The notes under the pieces were generated by a model. That model was not told where the DNA came from. It worked only from the letters and a program-made list of their open reading frames with translations, and made no database searches. The translations under genes and the position numbers were made by a program. From Vibrio hepatarius (lineage in GTDB: Bacteria > Pseudomonadota > Gammaproteobacteria > Enterobacterales > Vibrionaceae), in assembly GCF_001274785.1 (NCBI RefSeq), contig NZ_LHPI01000004.1, positions 124,001 to 188,000 of the forward strand: a DNA stretch of 64,000 nt, given 5' to 3'. This document shows, in pieces, positions 18,026 to 27,864 of the stretch. Within the stretch, counting starts at the first letter, position 1, and the number at the start of each line of letters is the position of its first letter.

Positions 18026-19387
18026 TTAACAGATAACTTTCACTGCCAAACCACCTTGAGATGTTTCGCGGTATTTCGCGTTCATGTCTTTACCTGTCTC
18101 TAGCATGGTTTCAATAACCTTATCCAGAGAAACAGTTGGAGCCGATGAACGACGTAGCGCCATACGAGTAGAGTTGATCGCTTTTACTGCTGCAATACCG
18201 TTACGTTCGATACATGGTACCTGTACCTGACCAGCAACAGGGTCACACGTTAGGCCTAGGTTGTGCTCCATTGCAATTTCAGCCGCCATACATACTTGCT
18301 CTGGGCTACCACCCATAAGTTCTGCAAGACCTGCTGCAGCCATAGAACAGGCCACACCAACTTCACCCTGACAGCCAACTTCCGCACCAGAGATAGACGC
18401 ATTACGTTTGTAAAGACCACCAATTGCACCAGACGCTGCGAAATAACGGATGTAGTCTTTTTCAGTCACTGTCTGAATGAACTTATCGTAGTACGCAAGT
18501 ACTGCTGGGATGATGCCACATGCACCGTTTGTCGGTGCTGTCACAACGCGGCCACCTGCTGCGTTTTCTTCGTTTACTGCAAACGCAAACATGTTCACCC
18601 AATCAACAACAGACATTGGATCGTTTGACGTCTTTTCTGATGTTAACAGTTGCTGGCGAAGTGCTGCTGCACGACGTGGTACACGTAGAGGTCCAGGAAG
18701 GATGCCTTCTTCGTTCATGCCACGTTCCATACATTCGCGCATCGTTTTCCAGATGTTCGCGAAGTAAGTACGAGTTTCTTCGTCTGAGTGCTGTGCGTGC
18801 TCGTTTTTCATCACTAGCGCACTGATAGACAGACCACTTTGCTTACACTGGTCAACAAGTTGCTCAGCCGTAGTGAACGGGTAAGGTACTTGGATTGGGT
18901 TCGCTTCTTCTTTACCGAAGTTTTCTTCGTCAACGATGAAACCGCCACCAATCGAGTAATAAGTCTTTGAGAATACAACTTCGTCATCAATCCACGCGTG
19001 GATTTGCATGCCGTTTTCGTGCAGCTCAAGGTTAGTAGTATGGAAGTTCATACCACCGTCTTTAGGGAACGATACTGTATGACAGTGCATGCCAACAGGA
19101 AGGCGCTCAGTTTCTTCTACGCGAGCGATAAAGCCCGGAATAGAGTCGATATCTACTTTCTCAGGAGTGTTGCCAGCAAGACCCATGATGATTGCGATAT
19201 CCGTGTGGTGACCTTTCCCTGTCAGTGATAGCGATCCATAAACGTCAACGGTGATTTTAGTGATGTCGCGCAATTTTCCCATTGAGCGTAGTTCATCAAT
19301 AAATTCTTTACCCGCTTTCATCGGACCAACAGTGTGTGAGCTTGAAGGGCCAACGCCGATTTTATAGATGTCGAAAACACTAATCAT
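18026..19387 (-). CDS. sdaA: L-serine ammonia-lyase (iron-sulphur type)
   Basis: This 453-residue enzyme deaminates L-serine to pyruvate and ammonia using an oxygen-sensitive [4Fe-4S] cluster. The N-terminal beta domain begins MISVFDIYKIGVGPSSSHTVGPM, typical of the family. The C-terminal alpha domain carries the cluster cysteines in GVACSMAAAG, LGLTCDPVAG and QVPCIERN. Length matches E. coli SdaA and SdaB. GAGGTAATCGAT precedes the start at 19387. It follows the serine carrier gene sdaC on the same strand with 82 bp between them, so import and degradation of serine are linked. SdaA versus SdaB naming is arbitrary here. Confidence 0.95.
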   Translation of the reverse strand: MISVFDIYKIGVGPSSSHTVGPMKAGKEFIDELRSMGKLRDITKITVDVYGSLSLTGKGHHTDIAIIMGLAGNTPEKVDIDSIPGFIARVEETERLPVGMHCHTVSFPKDGGMNFHTTNLELHENGMQIHAWIDDEVVFSKTYYSIGGGFIVDEENFGKEEANPIQVPYPFTTAEQLVDQCKQSGLSISALVMKNEHAQHSDEETRTYFANIWKTMRECMERGMNEEGILPGPLRVPRRAAALRQQLLTSEKTSNDPMSVVDWVNMFAFAVNEENAAGGRVVTAPTNGACGIIPAVLAYYDKFIQTVTEKDYIRYFAASGAIGGLYKRNASISGAEVGCQGEVGVACSMAAAGLAELMGGSPEQVCMAAEIAMEHNLGLTCDPVAGQVQVPCIERNGIAAVKAINSTRMALRRSSAPTVSLDKVIETMLETGKDMNAKYRETSQGGLAVKVIC

Positions 19388-19404
19388 ATCGATTACCTCA
19401 AAAC

Positions 19405-19432
19405 TAAGCCTCCCAGGGGGTAGGGAGGCTTA
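19405..19432 (-). promoter_or_regulatory. Hairpin between sdaC and sdaA
   Basis: TAAGCCTCCC and GGGAGGCTTA form a perfect 10-bp stem with an AGGGGGTA-type loop. On the minus strand only GTTTTG follows, so it would be a leaky terminator or an mRNA-stabilising element setting the sdaC to sdaA ratio. It ends 8 bases before the sdaA ribosome-binding site. Confidence 0.55.
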
Positions 19433-19469
19433 TTTATAGTCGTTATATTTTGGTTTTAATCACTAGTGA

Positions 19470-20723
19470 TTAAAGAGCGCCGTAGATTACAGAACTAATT
19501 GCTGCAAGACCACATATTGTTGTGAAAATCTGTACAGGTGCAGAAGTTTTGTACTTCGCCATCGCAGGCACTTTCTGCATCGCGAAAACTGGCATTAGGA
19601 ATAGGATTGCCGCAATCATTGGCGCGCCCATTGTTTCAATCATGCCAAGGATGCTTGGGTTAACAATAGCCACAATCCAAGTAGTGATAACGATGAATAG
19701 TAGAGAGCCTTTTTCAATCTTGCTTACTGGTGATTTAGAGCGAGATTTGATCAGGCCAACTAGACCTTCGTGCGCACCTAGGAAGTGACCAAAGTAGCTA
19801 GAAGTGATCGCTGCGAATGCCACTAGAGGACCCATGTAAGAAATAAGTGGAGACTCGTGAACGTTCGCTAGGTAAGAAAGTACAGAGATGTTTTGCTCTT
19901 TAGCCATCGCTAGTTGCTCTGGAGACAGAGATAGAACAACTGAGAATACGAAGAACATAACAAAACCCATTAGCATCATCGCTGCACCAGCAGTGATTGA
20001 GTCAGTTTTTTGTACTGCGTTGTCACCGTGTAGGCGGCGTTGCTCTTTAGAGAACTGAGAGATGATTGGGCTGTGGTTGAAAGAGAATACGATGATTGGA
20101 ATTGCTAGCCATACGACAGTCGGCATTGCTGACCAGTCTGGTGCTACTTCAATCATTGACGTGTTCCATTCTGGAATCAGGTAGAAAGACAGCGCTAAAA
20201 GAACCAGTACCAATGGGTAAACCATTGCAGACGTCGCTTTAAGCATTAGCTCTTTACCAAACACTACGCCAGCAGTCATTGCTGCGATCAGCGCACCAGA
20301 AAGCAACCAACGTGGAATAGATTCCATACCTACTTGGTTTACTAGGAAAGAATCCACTGTGTTTGTGATACCAACACCGTAGATAAGAACAATAGGGTAG
20401 ATAGCGAAAAAGTAAGCGAAAGTAATAAGGTTTGCGCCTGTCTTACCAAAGTGTTCTTCAACAGTGTCAGTGATATCTGCTTCAGGATTTTTTGCGGAAA
20501 GGACGAAACGCGCCAGAGATTTGTGAGCAAACCAAGTCATAGGCGCTGCGATTAGCGCTAGGATAACTAATGGCCAGAAACCGCCCGCACCAGCTTTGAT
20601 AGGAAGGAAAAGTACACCAGCACCTACAGCGGTGCCGAAAAGAGACAGACACCAGGTGAAGTCTTGGTAAGTAAACTTACTAGACGATTGTGCGGTAGAA
20701 ACCGCAGAAGTAGTAGTATTCAT
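19470..20723 (-). CDS. sdaC: Serine/threonine carrier of the SdaC (HAAAP) family
   Basis: This 417-residue inner-membrane protein has about 11 helices. The segment TWCLSLFGTAVGAGVLFLPI and the FSFNHSPIISQFSKEQR stretch are typical of the SdaC/TdcC branch of proton-coupled serine/threonine importers. It sits directly upstream of the serine deaminase, the usual arrangement of SdaC with its enzyme in gammaproteobacteria. The 290-bp upstream region holds no ORF and probably the operon promoter. Serine specificity is inferred from this neighbour. Confidence 0.9.
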   Translation of the reverse strand: MNTTTSAVSTAQSSSKFTYQDFTWCLSLFGTAVGAGVLFLPIKAGAGGFWPLVILALIAAPMTWFAHKSLARFVLSAKNPEADITDTVEEHFGKTGANLITFAYFFAIYPIVLIYGVGITNTVDSFLVNQVGMESIPRWLLSGALIAAMTAGVVFGKELMLKATSAMVYPLVLVLLALSFYLIPEWNTSMIEVAPDWSAMPTVVWLAIPIIVFSFNHSPIISQFSKEQRRLHGDNAVQKTDSITAGAAMMLMGFVMFFVFSVVLSLSPEQLAMAKEQNISVLSYLANVHESPLISYMGPLVAFAAITSSYFGHFLGAHEGLVGLIKSRSKSPVSKIEKGSLLFIVITTWIVAIVNPSILGMIETMGAPMIAAILFLMPVFAMQKVPAMAKYKTSAPVQIFTTICGLAAISSVIYGAL

Positions 20724-21013
20724 TTTGTGATACTCATTTTTGGGAACAGGAAATAAGTCGGGCGCAATTCTGCATAAAAATCTTAGACAACAAATAGATC
20801 TAAATCACGAATTGATGTGACTTATTACATGATATTTCAAAAACCTGTTTTTTGTCACGAAAATGGTGTGCCACTGCTGAGTTTTATTAATCTCACGGAT
20901 TAGTTTTTCTAATTTTACGTAGGAATATTTAGACGTGTCTCACGCGTAACCGTTTGCGTTATTGATGGTTAATATAAGTAATGTGAGCAAATATTGAATG
21001 ATGATAAAAAGTA

Positions 21014-21622
21014 TTAATACCGATGCATAATGTGATGTTGCATCGCCTGGATGATTTGTGCGGTCATTCCCCAGATAAAATGGTGTTTATAAGAGAGTCC
21101 AAACACGCGGTGGTTGTAGTCGTTAAACACAAATTTTTGACTATGTAGTCGGGATTTATCCAGAACTATTCGCGCTGGAATCTCAAAGATTTCATCAACT
21201 TCATTGGGATCCACTCGAGACTCATAGTGCTCATCCACAAATGCAAGGAAAGGGGTGACGCTAAATCGACTGATAGTAACTAGCTCGGGCATTTTACCGA
21301 AGATATTGATTTGTTCTCTATCGACACCGATCTCTTCAAATGTTTCACGCAGAGCTGTGTTAGCGAGAGTCATATCGGTCGGCTCGAACTTCCCACCAGG
21401 AAAACTAATTTGTCCGGGATGGTGTTTTAGATGCTTCGCTCGTCGGGTAAAGATAACGTTCAGACCATCACCACGCTCAACAAAGCCGATCAAGACGGAT
21501 GCCTTGCGTAGAGAAGTCGTTTCCAAATGCGCAACGCGCTTTAACGCATCCTGATGGTAGTCCACCGTTTGATGCAGCTGAAAATTCTGAATAAGTTTGT
21601 CTTTACTGAAAGCTGGTGACAC
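21014..21622 (-). CDS. nudL: NudL-type coenzyme A pyrophosphatase (Nudix)
   Basis: This 202-residue Nudix hydrolase probably cleaves coenzyme A or its derivatives to 3',5'-ADP and a phosphopantetheine. The Nudix box is complete: GGKFEPTDMTLANTALRETF followed by EEIGV, and the CoA-family signature LKHHPGQISFPGG precedes it. It starts at a GTG (21622) with a strong AGGGAG ribosome-binding site 5-6 bases upstream. The gene lies downstream of pabB on the same strand, as nudL lies next to pabB in E. coli, so the two are likely co-transcribed across a 200-bp gap. Confidence 0.9.
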   Translation of the reverse strand: MSPAFSKDKLIQNFQLHQTVDYHQDALKRVAHLETTSLRKASVLIGFVERGDGLNVIFTRRAKHLKHHPGQISFPGGKFEPTDMTLANTALRETFEEIGVDREQINIFGKMPELVTISRFSVTPFLAFVDEHYESRVDPNEVDEIFEIPARIVLDKSRLHSQKFVFNDYNHRVFGLSYKHHFIWGMTAQIIQAMQHHIMHRY

Positions 21623-21822
21623 GCAAACTCCCTAACTGATTGGTACAACGTAAGATTTGTTATTTATTTGTAACTTACTTATATCAATAAGGATAGCGTA
21701 AATTTGCGGGTTTCTCCGGTTTGGACGAGAAAGGAAGAAGAGCGCGTGAAGCGAAATTCACTTCACGCTACTTACATAAATAACAGTTTTGTTTGAGCTC
21801 TAATGATTTGTCGTCAGAAGAA

Positions 21823-23226
21823 TTAGCACTCTAATACGGGTAGGATTCGGCTCAGTTTATCCAATGTTTCTTGGTATTCAGCGTCGCATTGGCTGTCCGC
21901 TACTAGGCCACCACCCGCCCAAACATATAGTTTGTTGTGCTCGGCGACTAAGGTTCGAATCGTAATGCTGGTATCCATACGACCATGGCGACTGATATAG
22001 CCAATGCTTCCGCAGTACGCGCTACGTCTATGTGGTTCGAGCTCTTCAATAATTTCCATTGCACGTATTTTCGGCGCGCCAGTAATGGAACCCCCAGGGA
22101 AACACGCTCTGAGTAAGTCGGTTTCGCTGTACTGCGCGTCAAGCTCGGCGCGAATCGTACTGACAAGATGGTGAACCGCTGGGAAACTTTCTATATCAAA
22201 TAGCTTAGGGACGTGTACCGAGCCCGGTTTAGCCACTCGTCCAATATCGTTACGTAGCAAGTCAACGATCATCAGGTTTTCGGCCTGATCTTTCTCAGCA
22301 TTGGCTAAGTCGTTAGCTGCCGCTCGGTCTTGTTCTTGGTTGTTGTACCTTGGACGCGTACCTTTAATCGGTTTAGTTTCAATCGTGCGTTGCTTCACTT
22401 CGAGGAAACGCTCAGGTGAAACACTTAAAATCGCACCTTGTTCGGTACGTACGAAAGCTGAAAATGGCCCTTGATTGACCGACTCTAGTTTGTTGTAAGC
22501 CTGCCATTCGCTGCCAACATATTCCGCGCAAAAACGCTGCGCCAAATTAATTTGATAGCAATCGCCAGAGCGCAGGTATTCTTGAACTTGAGCAAATTTT
22601 TCGCTGTAACTCGCTTTGCTCATGTTCGATTGCCAATCGCCTTGTAGCGTAAAATCAGCGTGCTCTTGTGGTGTGTGCTCTAGTAACCATGCGTAGTGCG
22701 TCTCGACCTGTGTACCAACGACAAACGCCGACTGTTGTTGGTGGTCAACCACAACCGCCCAATCATACAACCCTACTGCCATATCGGGAGTTGTTAGGTC
22801 ATGCTCCGCTATCTCAGGAAGCTGTTCGACGCGGCGACCCAAATCGTAAGCAAAGTAACCGAGCGCACCACCGACGAAAGGCAATTCACCTTCATAGTCC
22901 AGTTTAGGCAACCATTGCGTTTGCTGTTGCTGGAGTAGGGAGAACGGGTCTTCATCCGAGAGGAATGTCTCATGTGGATTAACCACTTTGGTTGACTGTC
23001 CAGTGGTGGTTAATGTCGTAACCGGGTTTGCCACCAACACGTCGAAACGGCTATCAATATGTGACGTCGAAGCCGAGCGTAACAAAATAGACCAAGGTAA
23101 AGATTCGATGCGAGAAAACAGTTGCTGAGCAAGCTCTGAATGATAGGTAATCGGTTTGATTTCTAAGCTATTTGGCGCGTTGTTATTCATTTGTTTAATT
23201 TGTGACAAAGAGATCGTTCGCTGCAT
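21823..23226 (-). CDS. pabB: Aminodeoxychorismate synthase component I
   Basis: PabB joins chorismate and ammonia (supplied by PabA) to make 4-amino-4-deoxychorismate for folate synthesis. This 467-residue protein has the chorismate-utilising domain in its C-terminal half, with PIKGTRPR (active-site lysine), CFPGGSITGAPK, and the YCGSIGYIS and IRTLV blocks. It is close in length to E. coli PabB (453). The N-terminus is uncertain: ATG 23226 and ATG 23190 are both possible and neither has a strong ribosome-binding site. It is divergent from the fumarase gene and upstream of nudL. Confidence 0.93.
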   Translation of the reverse strand: MQRTISLSQIKQMNNNAPNSLEIKPITYHSELAQQLFSRIESLPWSILLRSASTSHIDSRFDVLVANPVTTLTTTGQSTKVVNPHETFLSDEDPFSLLQQQQTQWLPKLDYEGELPFVGGALGYFAYDLGRRVEQLPEIAEHDLTTPDMAVGLYDWAVVVDHQQQSAFVVGTQVETHYAWLLEHTPQEHADFTLQGDWQSNMSKASYSEKFAQVQEYLRSGDCYQINLAQRFCAEYVGSEWQAYNKLESVNQGPFSAFVRTEQGAILSVSPERFLEVKQRTIETKPIKGTRPRYNNQEQDRAAANDLANAEKDQAENLMIVDLLRNDIGRVAKPGSVHVPKLFDIESFPAVHHLVSTIRAELDAQYSETDLLRACFPGGSITGAPKIRAMEIIEELEPHRRSAYCGSIGYISRHGRMDTSITIRTLVAEHNKLYVWAGGGLVADSQCDAEYQETLDKLSRILPVLEC

Positions 23227-23381
23227 GGTAACAGAGGGAAAGCAAGAGTATCATATTGCCAACCAAAGCCGCTACAAGGCGTTTAACAATAAAATAGCGT
23301 TGTTTTTTCGTCCGAACGCTGAAATAAGCAAACGTTTTGCAGGTGGCTGTATAAGGAAGCATAACTATAACGAGGCATGCA

Positions 23382-24905
23382 ATGACGGTAATTCGTAAGC
23401 AAGATGTGATCAGCAGCGTTGCTGATGCACTTCAGTACATCTCCTACTATCACCCTTTAGACTTTGTCCAAGCCCTAGAAAAAGCCTACCACAAGGAAGA
23501 AAGCCAAGCGGCAAAAGACGCTATTGCTCAAATCCTAATTAACTCGCGTATGTCTGCTGAAGGCCATCGTCCTATCTGCCAAGACACGGGCATCGTAACT
23601 TGTTTTGTTAACGTTGGTATGGGTGTCCAGTGGGACGCTACCGATATGACGGTTCAGCAAATGGTGGATGAAGGTGTTCGTCAAGCGTACACCAACCCAG
23701 ATAACCCACTACGTGCATCGGTTCTTATGGACCCTGCGGGTAAGCGTATTAACACCAAAGATAACACACCAGCGGTTGTTCATATCAACATGGTTCCGGG
23801 CGACAAAGTTGAAATTCAAATCGCGGCGAAAGGCGGCGGTAGTGAAAACAAAACTAAGATGGTGATGCTAAACCCATCAGACGATATCGCAGAGTGGGTA
23901 GAGAAGACACTACCAACAATGGGTGCAGGTTGGTGTCCACCGGGTATGCTTGGCATTGGTATTGGCGGTACGGCTGAAAAAGCGGCAGTACTGGCGAAAG
24001 AATCACTGATGGAACACATCGATATCCAAGAGCTTATCGAGCGTGGTCCTCAAAACGCGGAAGAAGAGCTACGTTTAGACATCTTCAATCGTGTCAACAA
24101 ATTAGGTATCGGTGCTCAGGGCCTTGGCGGTCTGACAACAGTTGTCGATGTGAAGATCAAAACAGCGCCAACGCACGCGGCGTCTAAACCTGTGTGTCTG
24201 ATCCCTAACTGTGCAGCAACCCGTCACGTACACTTCACGCTAGATGGTTCAGGTCCGGCTGACCTAACGCCACCGAAGCTGGAAGAGTGGCCAGATATCA
24301 CATGGGAAGCGGGCGCAAATACTCGTCGTGTTAACTTAGACGAAGTGACACAAGCCGATGTGGAACAGTGGAAAACTGGCGAGACAGTTCTTCTTTCTGG
24401 CAAGATTCTTACTGGTCGCGACGCGGCACACAAACGCATCCAAACAATGCTACAAAATGGCGAAGGTTTACCTGAAGGCGTTGATTTCAAGGGTAAGTTT
24501 ATTTACTACGTAGGCCCAGTAGACGCAGTGGGTGATGAAGCCGTTGGTCCTGCTGGCCCGACAACATCCACTCGTATGGATAAGTTCACAGACATGATGC
24601 TAGAAGAGACTGGCATTATGGGTATGATCGGTAAAGCGGAACGCGGTCCTGCAACAGTCGAGTCAATCAAGAAACACAAAGCGGTTTACCTGATGGCTGT
24701 AGGTGGTGCGGCATACCTTGTAGCGAAAGCAATCAAGAAAGCACGTGTAGTTGCGTTTGAAGACCTAGGCATGGAAGCAATCTACGAATTTGAAGTAGAA
24801 GATATGCCAGTAACGGTTGCTGTTGACTCAAACGGCGCGAATGCTCACCAAATTGGTCCAGACACTTGGAAAGTTAAAATCCAAGAAATGGAACAACAGG
24901 CTTAA
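23382..24905 (+). CDS. fumA: Class I fumarate hydratase (iron-sulphur)
   Basis: This TCA-cycle enzyme interconverts fumarate and malate using a [4Fe-4S] cluster. The 507-residue protein is of the shorter class I type (E. coli FumA is 548). A cluster cysteine is visible in CQDTG (C66), another in PNCAATRH and probably one in GAGWCPPG; the C-terminal domain holds GPAGPTTSTRMD. GAGG lies 6 bases before the ATG at 23382. It is divergent from pabB. Such fumarases are sensitive to oxygen and superoxide. FumA versus FumB naming is not decided by sequence. Confidence 0.94.
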   Translation: MTVIRKQDVISSVADALQYISYYHPLDFVQALEKAYHKEESQAAKDAIAQILINSRMSAEGHRPICQDTGIVTCFVNVGMGVQWDATDMTVQQMVDEGVRQAYTNPDNPLRASVLMDPAGKRINTKDNTPAVVHINMVPGDKVEIQIAAKGGGSENKTKMVMLNPSDDIAEWVEKTLPTMGAGWCPPGMLGIGIGGTAEKAAVLAKESLMEHIDIQELIERGPQNAEEELRLDIFNRVNKLGIGAQGLGGLTTVVDVKIKTAPTHAASKPVCLIPNCAATRHVHFTLDGSGPADLTPPKLEEWPDITWEAGANTRRVNLDEVTQADVEQWKTGETVLLSGKILTGRDAAHKRIQTMLQNGEGLPEGVDFKGKFIYYVGPVDAVGDEAVGPAGPTTSTRMDKFTDMMLEETGIMGMIGKAERGPATVESIKKHKAVYLMAVGGAAYLVAKAIKKARVVAFEDLGMEAIYEFEVEDMPVTVAVDSNGANAHQIGPDTWKVKIQEMEQQA

Positions 24906-25022
24906 GTTTGCTACAGACTGTGAGAAACTGCTGATTTAATTGGCAAACATTTGACAAAGGTGCGGTTCAGTCGCACCTTTAATTTATATATTCTACAACT
25001 TTATTATACGTCAGGAGCGCTC

Positions 25023-25208
25023 ATGCCTCGTTTTGTTCAAATTTTACAACTGATTATTGCGGTCGTTGTAGGTGCTTTTGTTGGTTACGACCTCATTCTT
25101 CACGGCATTAGTATTTTTGATGAGAAATACGTCACTATCACTTGTGTGTTAGTTGTATTGGTTGAGATTGCGCTATTCGTAATCTACAAACTGATTGAAG
25201 ACGATTAA
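25023..25208 (+). CDS. Small two-helix membrane protein, unknown
   Basis: This 61-residue protein consists almost wholly of two hydrophobic helices (about residues 6-27 and 36-56) and ends in an acidic KLIEDD tail. CAGGAG about 6 bases before the ATG at 25023 picks this start; the frame is open further upstream without support. It follows the fumarase gene by about 120 bp and is closed by a terminator, so it may ride on the fumarase transcript. I do not recognise a named family. Confidence 0.65.
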   Translation: MPRFVQILQLIIAVVVGAFVGYDLILHGISIFDEKYVTITCVLVVLVEIALFVIYKLIEDD

Positions 25209-25245
25209 ATTCCAACGCCACTCGGCGATGTGAAGCATCATCTTG

Positions 25246-25276
25246 AAAGCCCTTGATTTTTATCAGGGGCTTTTTC
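25246..25276 (+). terminator. Terminator after the small membrane gene
   Basis: AAGCCCTTGAT and ATCAGGGGCTT form a stem with one mismatch and a TTTT loop, followed by TTTTTC. Confidence 0.85.
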
Positions 25277-25340
25277 GTTCATCTAAGATTAAGATTACAT
25301 CCAGTAGCATAATCAGCAATCCCTAGATAAGAGAATGTGA

Positions 25341-26717
25341 ATGAAGAAAATTACTCAAGAAGTGAACGATTTTATCAACCGTAGCATGGATACGCATGTG
25401 CGTATCGCTGTAACCGGACTTTCCAGAGCGGGTAAAACGGCGTTTATCACCTCATTGGTGAATCAGCTTCTTCATACTTCAACACATGACAACCTTCCTC
25501 TGCTTGCCGCCGCCAGAGATAAGCGCTTAATTGGCGCTAAACGCGTGCCTCAATCGAATATGATGGTGCCGCGTTTCGCCTATGACGAAGCGATGGAACA
25601 TACGCAACAGCAGCCACCGAAATGGCCTGAGCCAACACGAGATGTCAGTGAGATTCGTCTGGCGATAAAATACAAACCAAAGAGCAAAACCAAGAAGCTG
25701 ATTAGCAGTACTTCGACGCTGCATGTCGACATCATCGACTACCCAGGTGAGTGGTTGCTCGATCTGCCTCTGCTGGATATGAATTTTCACCAGTGGTCAG
25801 TATCGCAATTTGCAGCGCTCAAAGGTAAACGGAAAGAATTGGCGCAAGATTGGTTGGCGAAACTCGATGCGCTTGACCTAGACGCGCCGTTGGATGAGAA
25901 GAAATTATCGGAAGTCTCTGAAAGCTACACTCAGTATCTGTATGCGTGTAAAGAGGCGGGCTTGCATTGGGTGCAGCCGGGGCGTTTTGTGTTGCCGGGA
26001 GAGTTAGACGGTGCACCTGTACTGCAGTTTTTCCCTTGCCGTTTTAACGAAGAGGCAAAATTCGTCAAAGGTTCGAACTTGGAAATGCTCAATGCGCGCT
26101 ATAGCCAATACCAAAACAAAGTGGTGAAAGCGTTTTACAAACATCACTTTTCCACCTTTGACAGGCAAATCGTTTTGGTGGACTGCTTGCAGCCATTGAA
26201 TGCAGGTTACGAAGCGTTTCACGACATGCGCCATGCGCTCGAGCAGATCATGCACAGCTTCCGCTACGGGCGTAGCAATATGCTAAAACGCTTGTTTGCG
26301 CCGAGGATCGATAAAGTCCTGTTCGCTGCAACAAAAGCGGACCACGTGACGCCTGAACAACATCCTAATTTAGTGTCGTTGTTGCAACAGATGGTGCATC
26401 CGGCTTGGCAGAATGCGTCATATGAAAACATCGATATGAGTTGTATGACGATGGCATCGATTCAGGCGACGAAAACGGGTTATATCAATCAGGACGGCCA
26501 GTCTATTCCAGCGCTACAAGGTGTCACGTTGGATGAGCGTGCAATTACCGTTTTTCCGGGAGAAGTGCCGAAAAAACTACCGGGTGAAGCGTATTGGGAA
26601 AAACAAGGATTTGAGTTTACCGCGTTTAGACCTCAGATCGTCTCGCAAGACGATCCGTTGCCACATATTCGTATGGATAAGGCGTTAGATTACCTAATTG
26701 GAGACAAGCTGAAATGA
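25341..26717 (+). CDS. ycjX: YcjX family P-loop GTPase-like protein
   Basis: This 458-residue cytoplasmic protein has the P-loop GLSRAGKT (26-33) and a DIIDYPGEW motif, both characteristic of the YcjX (DUF463) family. In E. coli ycjX and ycjF belong to the phage-shock (Psp) regulon and ycjX-ycjF-tyrR are adjacent; the same order is present here. GTP binding is expected; the cellular function is still unclear. It overlaps ycjF by 4 bases (ATGA), so they are translated together. Confidence 0.93.
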   Translation: MKKITQEVNDFINRSMDTHVRIAVTGLSRAGKTAFITSLVNQLLHTSTHDNLPLLAAARDKRLIGAKRVPQSNMMVPRFAYDEAMEHTQQQPPKWPEPTRDVSEIRLAIKYKPKSKTKKLISSTSTLHVDIIDYPGEWLLDLPLLDMNFHQWSVSQFAALKGKRKELAQDWLAKLDALDLDAPLDEKKLSEVSESYTQYLYACKEAGLHWVQPGRFVLPGELDGAPVLQFFPCRFNEEAKFVKGSNLEMLNARYSQYQNKVVKAFYKHHFSTFDRQIVLVDCLQPLNAGYEAFHDMRHALEQIMHSFRYGRSNMLKRLFAPRIDKVLFAATKADHVTPEQHPNLVSLLQQMVHPAWQNASYENIDMSCMTMASIQATKTGYINQDGQSIPALQGVTLDERAITVFPGEVPKKLPGEAYWEKQGFEFTAFRPQIVSQDDPLPHIRMDKALDYLIGDKLK

Positions 26718-27763
26718 ACAAAGCGAAAGAAGTCGCACTAAAACAAAAGCAAGTCTTTGAACAAATGTTGGACTCGGATAGCGAACAACAAACACCAGAA
26801 CTGACGGCGCAGAGACAGTTTGAAACTGCAGACGCCTTTATTCCGGTTGAGATTGAACACAAAGATACAGAGACCACCCAAGAAGCGAACTTAGAACAAG
26901 TCATTCGACCAAGTAAAGGTCCCAAATGGTTGGCAACGGGATTACTTTCTGCATTTGCTGGCTTGGTAGGTTGGCAGGCGATTGATACGGTAATAACCGC
27001 TCTGCAAAGCGGCGATTGGCTCACATTAGGCTGGGCTGGCTTTATTTCTACCATTGCTGGTCTAGGTATTGGCGCACTAGGTAAAGAGTTGTGGAAACTG
27101 CGGGCGTTACGACGTCACTTTAGTGTGCAAGAGCAGAGTGAAGCCTTGATTCAAGCCAACAGCGTTGGCAAAGGCAAAGCGTTCTGTGAAAACTTAGCCA
27201 AGCAAAGTGGCATCCAGCCAGAATCGCCAAGTTACGACCGCTGGAACAACAGCGTCAACGCGTCGCACAGTGACGCGGAAGTGCTCGATATGTACGATGC
27301 GATGGTGGTGGCAGAGCAAGACAAACTCGCGACCAAAATTGTATCGCAACATGCGACTGAGTCGGCCGCTTTGGTTGCAATTAGCCCGTTAGCGTTAGCA
27401 GACATGATGTTGGTTGCTTGGCGTAACTTTAAAATGATCGACAACTTGGCTGCGGTTTACGGCGTAGAACTGGGTTACTGGTCGCGCTTGAAGTTGTTTA
27501 AATCAACCTTAATCAATATGGCAGCGGCAGGTGCAAGTGAACTGGCGATCGATGCCAGTATGGACCTGATGTCGATGGACCTTGCGGGCAAGTTGTCCGC
27601 TCGCGCTGGGCAGGGTTTAGGGGTTGGTATCCTTACGGCAAGACTGGGTATTAAAGCGATGTCACTATTGCGACCGATTCCTTGGCATCAGGATCGCAAA
27701 GTCAAACTCGGTTCAATCCGTAAGCAGATAGTAGAAAAAATCGCCGCCATTACAATCAAATAA
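26714..27763 (+). CDS. ycjF: YcjF/UPF0283 membrane protein
   Basis: This 349-residue protein has a hydrophilic N-terminal region of about 75 residues, two membrane helices (about 75-95 and 103-122), and a C-terminal helical domain. It fits the UPF0283/YcjF family, the partner of YcjX, with no proven function. It overlaps the end of ycjX by 4 bases and precedes tyrR by about 100 bp. A role in envelope stress is inferred from the Psp control known in E. coli. Confidence 0.92.
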   Translation: MNKAKEVALKQKQVFEQMLDSDSEQQTPELTAQRQFETADAFIPVEIEHKDTETTQEANLEQVIRPSKGPKWLATGLLSAFAGLVGWQAIDTVITALQSGDWLTLGWAGFISTIAGLGIGALGKELWKLRALRRHFSVQEQSEALIQANSVGKGKAFCENLAKQSGIQPESPSYDRWNNSVNASHSDAEVLDMYDAMVVAEQDKLATKIVSQHATESAALVAISPLALADMMLVAWRNFKMIDNLAAVYGVELGYWSRLKLFKSTLINMAAAGASELAIDASMDLMSMDLAGKLSARAGQGLGVGILTARLGIKAMSLLRPIPWHQDRKVKLGSIRKQIVEKIAAITIK

Positions 27764-27864
27764 CGCGAATGTGAAGCAAGTATTACCCGTTTGCTTGACG
27801 GGGATCTAGGCTTAAGGGAAACTACTGTCAACTTTTCGTGACACCTTACGTTAGGAATTCATTA

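Noticed and set aside
20804..20825. CRP-like palindrome before sdaC (TCACGAATTGATGTGA)
   Set aside because: The half-sites are inside out relative to TGTGA-N6-TCACA, so it does not fit the CRP consensus.
23156..23398. An 80-codon plus-strand frame over the pabB start and fumA promoter
   Set aside because: It overlaps pabB antisense and the fumA start in another frame, with no supporting start signal.
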